Shown here one piece after another: positions 35,839 to 45,234 of a stretch of DNA of 64,000 bases. Source of the stretch: Rhizophlyctis rosea (taxonomy: Eukaryota; Chytridiomycota; Chytridiomycetes; Rhizophlyctidales; Rhizophlyctidaceae); NCBI GenBank assembly GCA_027596075.1, contig JADGJC010000087.1, positions 62,001 through 126,000 of the forward strand, given 5' to 3'. The translations under genes were made by a program, and so were the position numbers. Within the stretch, counting starts at the first letter, position 1. The number at the start of each line of letters is the position of its first letter. The notes beneath the pieces are model-generated. The model was not told where the DNA came from. It did not search any database and was given only the letters and a program-made list of their open reading frames with translations.

Positions 35839-36022
35839 CCGTCATCCCGCCCATAAGCCTGCAGATTGCTGGTATCGAATGGGCGACCGACACCCATAGC
35901 CCCGCCGGAGACTGCAAGCTATAGGATCCAGTTTCGACCCCCCGTTACCCCGCCCATAAGGCCGCAGGTTGCTGGCGAGTCTATCGCACCGTCACCCCGC
36001 CCATAAGGCCGCAGGCTGCTGG
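35839..36022. repeat. three 34-bp GC-rich direct repeats
   Basis: Copies at 35839-35872, 35942-35975 and 35989-36022. The shared pattern starts CCGTYAYCCCGCCCATAAG and continues SCYGCAGRYTGCTGG. Copies 2 and 3 differ at two positions; copy 1 is more diverged. Spacing is irregular (103 and 47 bp). Weaker relics containing CCCATGAGG and CACCCATAG occur at 35775-35900. Confidence 0.75.
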
Positions 36023-36030
36023 ATACGATG

Positions 36031-36420
36031 CCATGGTAGATTGAACCTAAGGCAATAGTTCATGGACTTGTGCACCGTAGTGAAACCCAACCCCGAAGGG
36101 AGAGGAGCGCCCTTGTGCGGAGCGAAACACAAACCCGGACGTGGTAAGCTGGTAACCTGCTTGCATGAGAACGCGGAGATTGGTACTCCGCGTTCCCTGG
36201 AGTTAGTGCCTTGGTTACGGTAAGCGAACAAGTATGACATATCATTACCTTTAAAGTTGAAAACTCCGATATCTGCGGGTCGTTTGTTCCAGTGAACGTG
36301 GCAGTGATCGAAAGCAACCAAGACTGAACTCACTTGGAGAGAGGGTCCGAGGGATTGCGAGACGTGTCTCTCAAGTTGAAGTCAGGACCGCATTACCATC
36401 TCCCGCTTGGTAGTGAAAAA
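36031..36420. ncRNA. candidate structured RNA or regulatory region with a perfect 10-bp hairpin
   Basis: No protein gene is credible here. At 36169-36195 GAACGCGGAG and CTCCGCGTTC pair perfectly around the loop ATTGGTA. A second short stem, AAGGG with CCCTT, lies at about 36096-36116. I found no diagnostic box of U snRNAs, U3, SRP RNA or RNase P, so the class is unknown. Strand is not determined. Confidence 0.25.
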
Positions 36421-36714
36421 GGTGATACACGCTAGAAGAAAATTGAGAGAGAGTTCAAGAGACAGAAGGGAGTTCTAGTGCGATGAAAGGGAAGAGGATC
36501 AAAAAAGATCAACATGACCAGGGGTGGATTTCTTGGTCAGCAAGCGCGTTGTCACGATGACTCACCAGCCAGGTCTCAGTCCCAACCAATGCGATGCACC
36601 AAGTCCAATACCCCTAATACCCCTGCAATGCCTGCACCCCTTGTAAACTTTCCCACGATCTGCAAAATAGCACAAACCCCATTGCTTACAACTTACACAT
36701 ATACAAACAGGACA
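36421..36714. other. upstream region of CSN5
   Basis: A purine-rich then pyrimidine-rich leader before the ATG at 36715 (GACAATGGAC). Nothing else seen. Confidence 0.4.
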
Positions 36715-38246
36715 ATGGACGTTGACAACGCGCGCAAGGTGGGTAATGCACGGCATAAGGCACAAACCGTCAGTCACTTTGACACCATTGCGCCCTTGCA
36801 GCGCTTCGATTTGGAAAACAACATCCAACTGGACCCCAAGTTGGACGAAATCTACCGCTACGATGACGCTTCACAAAAAGCCGCGAACGATGCAAAGCCT
36901 TGGAGAGACAAGTGTGTGCCCTCCCAATGCCGCAGTTCGGAGCATTGTTTTGAACTAGGAGCTTATGTGTCATATTGTTCACAGCCCAAAACACTTCACG
37001 AAAGTCAGGATGTCAGCGGTCGCACTGATAAAGATGGTATTATGCTGTATGAGGGAAGTTCCTACCAAGGAAAGGAGCTCACAATTACTTAGGTCATGCA
37101 CGCTCGGTCCGGAGGAAATATCGAAGTTATGGGTCTGATGCAAGGCAAAGTGCAGGGCGACACCATGATTGTCATGGACGCATTTGCGCTTCCAGTGGAG
37201 GGAACGGAGACGCGTGTGAATGCGGCTCAGGAAGGGTACGAATACATGGTCCAATACATGGAGAAGGCTAAAGAGGTTCGGCTCGCAATGTTGGTCCACG
37301 TGTTTGATGCGAAGGCTAATCGGTTGCCGATAGGTTGGGAGGCTGGAGAACGCAATTGGATGGTACCACAGCCATCCAGGATACGGGTGCTGGCTATCCG
37401 GTATCGATGTTGCGACGCAAATGCTGAACCAAAAATACCAAGAGCCATGGCTTGCCGTTGTGGTACGTTTCGTTTACTCTTCTATGTTCAATATCACCTG
37501 CCAAGCAATGTGACCCTGCAGATTGACCCCACCCGAACGATATCCGCTGGTAAAGTCGAGATCGGTGCATTCCGCACATACCCTGAGGTTAGTACTCGTC
37601 AGCACGGACACACCCTTTCCGCGTTTGAAGCTAACGTTGTGCACCTAGAACTACAAACCAGCAGACGCCGCCCCATCCGAATACCAAACCATCCCACTCA
37701 GCAAAATCGAAGACTTTGGTGTCCACGCCAACTCCTATTACCAACTTGACCTTTCTTTCTTCAAATCATCACTGGACCAAAGTCTGCTTGAACGTCTATG
37801 GCACAAGTACTGGGTCAACACGCTGTCATCTTCTTCGCTCGTGACGGTAAGATCGTTCAGCGAATTCGGAGCTACATATGTCAACATGAGTCGGTTTCTC
37901 ACTCATCCATTTGATAAAATAGAACCGGGAATACATCGCCCGGCAAATCTCCGACTTGGCTGAGAAGATTGAACAGGCGGACACGACTCTGAACCAGCAG
38001 ACGGGACGATTGAGCGGAATGTATTTCCCGGGCCCGTCTGAAAAGAAGAAGAACGATGAAGGACCGTTGGCGAAAGTGGCTAGAGACAGGTATGATAGAA
38101 GATCTTCGCTCCTTAAGCAGTACAAATCTATTGGAACATAAAAGTAACATCGTGATCTCAGTTCCAAAATCACCGTCGAAGCCGCCCACGCTCTCATGGC
38201 CCAAGTGCTCAAAAACGCTCTGTTCAACCGTCCGATGACCGAATGA
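36715..38246 (+). CDS. CSN5: COP9 signalosome subunit 5 (JAMM deneddylase)
   Basis: About eight exons. Starts [19 protein letters not shown] and reads [20 protein letters not shown], typical of CSN5 N-termini. The MPN+ domain contains [20 protein letters not shown] with the catalytic Glu. The JAMM zinc site [14 protein letters not shown] carries both His ligands, Ser and Asp. [21 protein letters not shown] and [12 protein letters not shown] follow, and the end is [11 protein letters not shown]5 removes Nedd8 from cullins within the COP9 signalosome and so controls SCF-type ubiquitin ligases. All zinc ligands are present, so the subunit should be active. Alternative assignments such as Rpn11 are excluded by the [10 protein letters not shown] and C-terminal segments. 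Confidence 0.95.
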
Positions 38247-38852
38247 TACCTGTATATATAACTGTCAACCTTTTGTTCCTTTGTACATTACATCTTGCAT
38301 TGTAAACTCTTGCTAAAAATTTGCTTTATACCTCCCATGTGGGGCGGATGCATATATTTTGAGAACTCTGCGAGACGTGGAACCTGATTTGAAAGGAATG
38401 CACACAATCGTCAAACAGGATGGGGATATGATACACAGACATATGTATTATGCCATCGCAATCAATGTGCACAACATAGAAGTACTGCACATGTTTACGT
38501 TGCACGTCTTGTGAAAGGCTAGTTGCAACCCATGCAGCAGCAGCCACACAAGGCCTCAACCCTTGGGTTCAAACTTAACAAGTGTGCAAATGGGGACCAA
38601 GCTTACGAAGAAGAACATTCCTCTTCAACCGTGCATTCCTGCATGAATCGGAAGCTTTTGGGTACGATTGTCGGCTGGCAAACTCACCGAGCCGCAGGGT
38701 TGTAACTCATCAATCAGGGACTCACTGCATGCCCACTAAAAATCTTATTAAAACTGTTCACAAAACGAACATTACAATGTTATTTTGCCGACCTAATCGC
38801 CAATTTGGACATGATACATTGCAATACCCCTAGCATCCCTCTGCTTACATCT
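38247..38852. other. intergenic between convergent genes
   Basis: About 600 bp, AT-rich. A short plus-strand frame at 38523-38833 shows no domain. No tRNA or repeat recognised. Confidence 0.4.
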
Positions 38853-39764
38853 TCAGTCGAACAGACTAAAACAATCGGGCGCCGGAAAAAGCTCCAATTC
38901 TTCTCCGGACTCTACACCTTCCGCTGCCAAGGTTGCAGACCGATCCTCAAACATGAGACCCCCGTTAAATAACCTGAATGTAAACAAAGAGTGGTCCACC
39001 ACCTTGGCAACCCGTAGCTCGAGTTGGTGAATGGTGTCTTTTGGGGATGCATTGACCCGGTGCGTGCTGCCTTTGTAGACCGATATGTTGACATGGAATT
39101 GGGGATCGGGTGTTGTTCGGTGACGTTTTGCGGGTGGGGCCGGTGCTGTGGATGTTGACGATTCTCGAACGAGACTTTCTGCGGGGCGCTTTGAAGCTGG
39201 GTTTGGTCCGGTGGGAATGGAGGCGATGGAAGTGGTAGGTTGGGTGGAACCAGCATTGTTGTGTGTTGTATTGTTTGGTCCTTGCTGACTGGGTGTAGAG
39301 GTATCTGTACCAACAGACTGGGCCTCTCCAGGTGGGTTGTCACCGAGGCTTCCAGAACCATCCTCCAAAACAACGTTCGCAACACCCTGCCAAACATCCG
39401 CCCTCATCTCCCTACCATACACAGTCTTATACATCCCCCACATCATGACCCACCCCTTCTCCCTCGCCACCATATCGTTTTTGGCCCCAGGATCATAATC
39501 AACGTATGGAACACCCAAAAGCTGACACATTGTACGATAATGCTTCGTATGTAACACATGTTGGTGCCAGAACTCTTCGATGAGAGCGGAGGGAGCGATT
39601 TGCGAGGGGGCATCGATATCACCGAGGAGGACTTTGAGGCAGAGGAAGCGGCGGTATTCTGTGAGGATTGTTTGGGGGTTGATGGTGGGATTTGTGAGGT
39701 GGAATCGGGTGGAGATGGGGGAGAAGTCGAGGGTTGAGATTCGGTGGTGGAGGATGTCGGCCAT
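38853..39764 (-). CDS. WHxH-motif (GRDP-like) domain plus C-terminal ubiquitin-like domain
   Basis: An intronless 303-residue protein from the ATG at 39764. Residues ~1-130 contain LKVLLGDIDAPSQIAPSALI then EEFWHQHVLHTKHYRTMC. The WHxHxLHTxxYxxxC signature recalls the glycine-rich-domain-protein family (PF07173-like) found in plants and fungi. A disordered Ser/Thr/Pro linker with a basic KRH patch follows. The last ~80 residues (FHVNISVYKG, DTIHQLELRVAKVVDH, FRLFNGGLMFEDRSATL, ESGEELELFPA) have a ubiquitin-like beta-grasp pattern. No C-terminal Gly-Gly is present, so it would be a built-in ubiquitin-like module. The upstream extension to 39863 is in frame but lacks support. Confidence 0.7.
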   Translation of the reverse strand: MADILHHRISTLDFSPISTRFHLTNPTINPQTILTEYRRFLCLKVLLGDIDAPSQIAPSALIEEFWHQHVLHTKHYRTMCQLLGVPYVDYDPGAKNDMVAREKGWVMMWGMYKTVYGREMRADVWQGVANVVLEDGSGSLGDNPPGEAQSVGTDTSTPSQQGPNNTTHNNAGSTQPTTSIASIPTGPNPASKRPAESLVRESSTSTAPAPPAKRHRTTPDPQFHVNISVYKGSTHRVNASPKDTIHQLELRVAKVVDHSLFTFRLFNGGLMFEDRSATLAAEGVESGEELELFPAPDCFSLFD

Positions 39765-40280
39765 GTCTGAGAGGGCTATGGACTGGCACGGGGGTTGGAG
39801 TGTGAGGGTGAATTTGGGAGTTTGGAACAAGATGGGGCTGAGTGACTGACGAATGAAGAACACTTACGGTCAGGGAGGGTCTGATTGCTTCAGGCATTGT
39901 ATAAGTCACGGTGGGTAAGCCCATGTAGAGAAAGTTGAGGGAATTCGTTTCTGGTACGTTTTGTGGGAGAGGAAGTGAAAGGTGCAGTGGTCTGTGGTGG
40001 GAACATGTCCGAACTTTCGGACTTGCGGTCTTGGGTGCAGCTCTTGCTCCAACCACCTTCCAAAATCAAGTGTGCAACTTATGCAGTTTATGGGAATTCG
40101 AAGCATGAACATTGAATTTCACATACGGAGCATGGGGCAGGAATGTAATACTTGTGAATATGTGCATGACGTCGAACAATTCATTACAACAAAGGACGAT
40201 ACTGTACATGCTACGTATGCACATCTTCCAAACAACTAAATACATCCACAACACTCAGACTCCATCCCTATCAAACCTTT
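39765..40280. other. intergenic
   Basis: About 515 bp upstream of the WHxH gene and downstream of the reductase gene, both minus. Short AT-rich frames only. A possible upstream leader ATG lies at about 39898 (MPEAIRPSLT) followed by a GTAAGT donor; it may mark a 5' exon I could not join. Confidence 0.35.
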
Positions 40281-42276
40281 TTAAGCCTTGGGTTCGAACT
40301 TGACGGCAACGCTCAGATCCGGACCATTCCTACCAAACAAAGAGGAATCAATATTCATAAACAACAGCAGCAAACAGCAAATAGAAGAAGGCATGGTATG
40401 TAAACTTACGACAAGGGCACCACCTGCGTAGGGTTGATTTGGATGTGACTCATGTAGTAATGACGCTTGATGTGTTCCATGTTGATGGTGTCCTTGATCT
40501 GGAATCCAGAAATACGGTTGTTAGCTTTCCCCGATTGTTGTGAAATCACATTCCAACGATGGAATGTAAACGTACCCCTCCAATCTGGTAAACCTGCCTC
40601 GCCCATCGCAAAATGTTGGGGAAGTCATACGCGATGCTTCCAAGGTTGCATTTGAAGTGGCCGAAGTAGACCTTGCATTGGGATGAGATGAAACTCTGGA
40701 TGGCTTGACAGACAGACAATTTTCTCAAGTTTTGTGACATACCGGATCAAACCGAACAATGGTAGTGAACAACCGGATATCCGCCTCCGTGAACTTCCCA
40801 CCCACCAACCACTCGTTCTTCGCCAAGATGTCGTCCACCCTGTGCAGGGAAACGAACAGCTGCTTGACGTTCTTCTCGTATGCTTCTTGTGTTGTTGCGA
40901 AACCGGATTTGTAGACGCTGATGGATGAGTCGCGTCAAAAACCTCCGCGCACATCGCTTTCGGAAGGGACACTCCATGTACTCTTACCCATTGTTGATGT
41001 CATTGTAGATCCATTCGTTGATCGCATCAATTTCGGCGCGGAGGTCTTCGGGGTAGTAAGTTACGCCGGGGGCGGACGAGAAAGCGTCAAAGGCCGAGTT
41101 GAACATGCTATGTGTTCAAATTGGATGATCAGAATGGCTCTGTTCGTACCATTCGCGTAGCTGAATCCCCTTCTGTACTTACCGAATGATCTCGGAACTT
41201 TCGTTGTTGACGATGGTGTTCTGCTTCTTATCCCAGAGGACCGGAACAGTGACTGGAAATCATTGTTAATCGTTAGCTCATGTCTGCATCAGGTACAACA
41301 GGCGATGATGACTTACATCGTCCCTCATAGTCAGGATTCGCCTTGAAGTACAATTCGCGAATGAATTGAGCATTGTTCACCGTGTCGGGAATGGCGCCCG
41401 GGCACTCCTCAGAGGTGCTGAGTAGTGAAATATTTGAGCGTTGAAACTCGACCAATAGTTGAAGGAGCGAAAGTACCTGAACTTCCATCCGTTGGGACCC
41501 ATCAAGTAGTTCACAACAGAAAGACCAATGATCTTATCAAGACCCTTGAGCTTCCTACGCGTTGTCAATCGTGTCAGTTCAACTGCGCGATGATGAGACT
41601 TGTTTGTTTACTACCTCACAATTGCCGTGCGATGAGCCCAGGGGCATGCGTGGCTGACATACAAGTGATATCTGAAACAGATCATCAGCTTTCTGCGGAT
41701 TCATGATGCAGTAAAGAGGCCATGCAGTACCTATCGGCCTCGGCGGGAAAATCAGCTCCGGTCTCCGAGGAAACGAAGTTGCGGAAGGTGGACGCTTGAC
41801 TAGATGATTAAGCATGAGAATGTATGGAAAATCTGAGGTTTTCAATAACCATGGGGGATTTACCGACGGTATTCGCCATCTTCTTTAGAGGCCCTGTAAG
41901 CAAAACGATCATGCAATCAGCATGGGCAAAATTCAACGGCGGCGGCGTCTGTGCCAGACACAAAGTACACGTAGAAAATGAAACACCACACTCGCATACC
42001 ATTTGTAGATCCTATCAATAATGATCGGGGGAGTTAATTAAATATGACTGAAATCAGCAAATCAATCGATAGCACTCACTTTGCGTCCTTGTCGTGAGGT
42101 TCCTTGTTGTTGGTAGCGGTCGCCATTGTTCTGTACGGTAAGGTTGAGGGTTGAAGAAGTGTTGAGCGCTGAGTGTTGAGTGTGTTTGCGAAACAGATAG
42201 TAGCAATAGAGAGTGATCGTTTATGTATTCTCTGCGGGCTGACCAGTCTGGCTAAGCGCAGACCAGATGTCAACAT
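40281..42276 (-). CDS. glutathionyl-hydroquinone reductase (Xi-class/Ecm4-type GST)
   Basis: About nine exons, ending VAVKFEPKA at 40281. The catalytic SHACPWAHR has the CPWA motif of Xi-class glutathione transferases. VVNYLMGPNGWKF, FTVPVLWDKKQNTIVNNESSEI and YGPYFGHFKCN-like VYFGHFKCNLGSIAYDFPNI also match the class. The enzymes reduce glutathionylated quinones to hydroquinones. Two in-frame ATGs exist. The one at 42126 (MATATNNKEP) gives the cytosolic form. The one at 42276 adds 50 residues that are Arg/Ser-rich and nearly free of acidic residues (LRLARLVSPQRIHKRSLSI), like a mitochondrial presequence. Dual targeting by alternative starts is likely. The gene lies divergent from the next gene. 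Confidence 0.92.
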
Positions 42277-42769
42277 TTATGTGATGCTAGCTGACAGATG
42301 ACAGAGTTTGAAGTGGGGAGAAATTTAAAATAGGTCCATTTGTAATGGCGGCGGATTCCCACGATTCCATGGCGGGCGGGCCAACCTTTGAAATGACGGC
42401 GCGTCGGTGGCTTGGATCGTTTGAACCTCCGTCCGAGCAATACGCCAGGGTCCATAACCTAAATTTAGCATGAGACGTTAACGAAAGCCGAGAGATGATG
42501 GGACGGCGACAGAAGACGGATGTTAGACAGCATTTAACGACTGATCTTGGGCACTTAACTGGTGTGTAAGAGTTTGATTCGTCGCATATCACCCGGGCAA
42601 GTTGATTAAGTTGTGTCAATCCGTCCATTATCGCATGTCCGAAATCTGTCCGGATGTAAACACACCGAAACCGCTCTCAATCACACCGTGCTCAAAATCC
42701 TACCTTCGTGTCAGCAACATTCCCATCCCATCATTTCCATATATTCAATTTCTCTGCACCTTTCACAAA
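42277..42769. promoter_or_regulatory. bidirectional upstream region
   Basis: About 490 bp between divergent starts. Pyrimidine-rich just before 42770. An open plus frame from 42602 precedes the chosen ATG and may be 5' leader. Confidence 0.35.
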
Positions 42770-43857
42770 ATGCCTGCCTCCACTCGACCTTCTTCCGCTA
42801 GATCTGACGGAAGCCGACCGGACTTCGTCGTACGACATGTCGATTCTCGCGCTGTAAGTGCGGATACACCATGCTCACATCGAAACCCGTCAGTAACTCC
42901 ACGATCTACCCGTCATGACTGCCTCCGCAAGCCGGACCATCCTGGTCCACCATCTGGCCCGGCATGGACTTGTTCATGTGGATGTGGGACAGGATGCGTG
43001 CACAAGGAAGCGCGGGAGAGGGAGGCGGATGAGGCCGAGGCAGAAGTTTTGAGAATCAAAGAGGAAGAAGCCGGTAGGAAAACAGCAACTCCACCAATTC
43101 AATGGAAGAGTTTGGTTGAGTAATCTGGTATCACAACCAGACGCCCGACGAACCCGGATCCTTGAGACCAAACTCGACCAGATCAAACGTCTCATTCGTC
43201 TGACGAAATCCCAGTACGGTGCAGACTCGCAAACATTGTATCGCTCCCGTTCTGGAGTAAGTTTTCACACATGATTCCAAAACATGTACGCTCTCACACG
43301 GAGCTCACATCCCCTCCACAGAGTCGTACACCCCAACCCCATCAAAGATGGCACCACACCCACAATGCTAGTCCGAGTTCATACTCGTCCCCCTCCATCT
43401 CCACTTTCCCCTTCTGGCCCCCAAGACTGACCGCATCCTCACCACGATCCACCGCCCCTCACATGTCCTGGGATGCAGCGAGCACACTAAGACCCAAAAG
43501 CGCACTACGCAACGCCAACCGCACGGCAAGCGACAAATCATCAGTGAGAAGCGAGGACCGAAAGGACAGCAGCCCTATACGCAGAACTCCATCATTGAGC
43601 AGAGCTTCCCTATTTAGAGGGTCAAGCGATCGATTTGGCAGGAGATCGAAAGAGTAAGTATAGTCGTCCATTACATCACTCCCACTTTGCCTAAGTTATC
43701 ACTTTGGGAAATCAGACTCGACAGCGGAGATCTCAATCAAGCATCCTATATCATATCTTTGATCCCAGGGGTGCTCTGCCAACCATCTCCCTCAGAGGAA
43801 TACGCAGGCCGCAAAAATCTCAAAGCGGCAATAGACAAAGCATACAGAGAAATATAG
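42770..43857 (+). CDS. unknown low-complexity protein with a short coiled coil
   Basis: Four exons (42770-43073, 43141-43256, 43322-43653, 43716-43857) keep phase and give 297 residues. The N-terminus is Ser/Arg-rich (MPASTRPSSARSDGSRPDF). A Cys cluster WTCSCGCGTGCVHKE follows, then a charged coiled coil that runs across the first intron (EAEVLRIKEEEA, then DARRTRILETKLDQIKRLIR), then a long Ser/Pro/Arg-rich disordered tail. The tail has many Ser-Pro and Arg-x-x-Ser sites, likely kinase targets. I recognise no family; cytoskeletal or centrosomal binding is conceivable but not supported. Confidence 0.65.
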
Positions 43858-43990
43858 TATACAATAGCTGTTGCAATCTTGCAGCAGTCATCTTTACATG
43901 CATGTAATTTGGAAAACATGAAGCACCTATGGACATGCTGTACCATGCCGGGCAGAAACACCCCACACCTATACATACAACCCAGCTATC

Positions 43991-44553
43991 CTACTTCGCC
44001 TGTCCACCCTGCAGATTCGCCGCAGCCCTCTTAAACGCCTCAATCATCAGCGTTGGATCACTCCACACTACAACTAGCTTCACCCTCTTGCCACTTTCAT
44101 CTAACACCATCCTAGCATTGAACTCAGTCTTGACTTCACTACCATCGTTCAGCTGGATGGTAAGCGAACCCAGTACTAGAACATCCGTTGCCGGACTGTT
44201 GGATGCAAACACTTGTACGACTTCATGTTGCCGGGATTGGATGACGGGGGACATGGTTTTTCTTGATGCGGCGATTTCTGAGGGGGTGTTTAGATTGATA
44301 TTTGGTTCTTTCACTGACATACAAAGCTGATAGCATGCGAAGGTCGACAATGCTTACCTTCCTTTCCAGAATACACCAACCACGACCCCATCTTGAGGAC
44401 ACCGTCATTGGTGAATATCTCCTCGGTGAACAGAGTGCCAGACTCCGGATCGGTTATATCGCTGATTTCGAAGAAGCGCGTAATCAGATGCTTCAAATTT
44501 GGGTGTAGTTCAATAGGCGGACTCGGCCATATGGTGTTGGTGGTCGGAGCCAT
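43991..44553 (-). CDS. NTF2-like (SnoaL-type) cone-fold protein
   Basis: Two exons (44553-44358 and 44313-43991) encode 172 residues. The start MAPTTNTIWPSPP is followed by an N-terminal helix pair (LKHLITRFFEISD), a FTEEIFTNDGVLKMG turn, and a later beta-rich half with FASNSPATDVLVLGSLTIQL and VKTEFNARMVLDESGKRVKLV. This alternation matches small NTF2/SnoaL-like proteins that often act as isomerases, dehydratases or orphan ligand-binding folds. No catalytic residue can be named. The intron is 44 nt with a GTAAGC donor. Confidence 0.7.
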
Positions 44554-45234
44554 AGTGCAGATCTGTATTCTGGTTTTCCATATGGGTTTTAGGTATGCAC
44601 TGCGCTGTGGAGCGGAACTCAATCTATAACCTTCAGACCTTCTTGCTACCCTGGTTAACGCTCAACTCCAGATGACGAGACGGTCTCGGTTCTCCAAGAT
44701 GAGTGAAGTTTGAGGAGGTGCCGTACACAAAGGGACAGTCCAGACAAGCACGTTTTTATATAAATGCAGTGGTAAGAAATCAGGACGGTTGGAATCATTC
44801 ATCAGGTCAGTGCAATCGCACACCATTTTCACACCCTCGAAACCTGCCATGTCTCAAGTTGTGGTCGTATCAGCAACCCCATTACACGAGGGTCCTAATG
44901 ATATCTGCAAGCCTTTACAATAGCGCCCACTTAACTTCCACCAACATCGCGCAATGGCTCACTCAAGCTTCTTCCCTTGCCTCCTTCTGGATGACAAAAT
45001 TTCAATTGCAATGGTGGCCAGTCAGCCGTGTGACTGCATCGCAAATTGAACCGATAGCGCGTCAGACAGTCTTTTCACATGGTGTATTGATTTCTAGCTA
45101 ACGGAAATTTATAACTGCAAGACTATTCCTAGTGTGATCATTCACACTGCTGATTGCTCCCGCGATGCTATATACCTAGCTATTAGCTACTATTGCTTCT
45201 TCTCCAAAGACTAGCACCTAGTAGTCCTCTGCGC
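44554..45234. other. intergenic
   Basis: About 680 bp. A plus-strand frame at 44703-45101 has weak composition and no domain. No RNA gene or repeat recognised. Confidence 0.4.

Noticed and set aside
36031..36420. U snRNA, U3, SRP RNA or RNase P RNA
   Set aside because: I looked for diagnostic sequence boxes of these RNAs on both strands by eye and found none; the region stays an unclassified candidate.
33962..38246. Secondary-metabolite cluster around the FAD monooxygenase
   Set aside because: No synthase, transporter or further tailoring enzyme lies nearby; the dehydrogenase at 27 kb is separated by a ribosome biogenesis gene.
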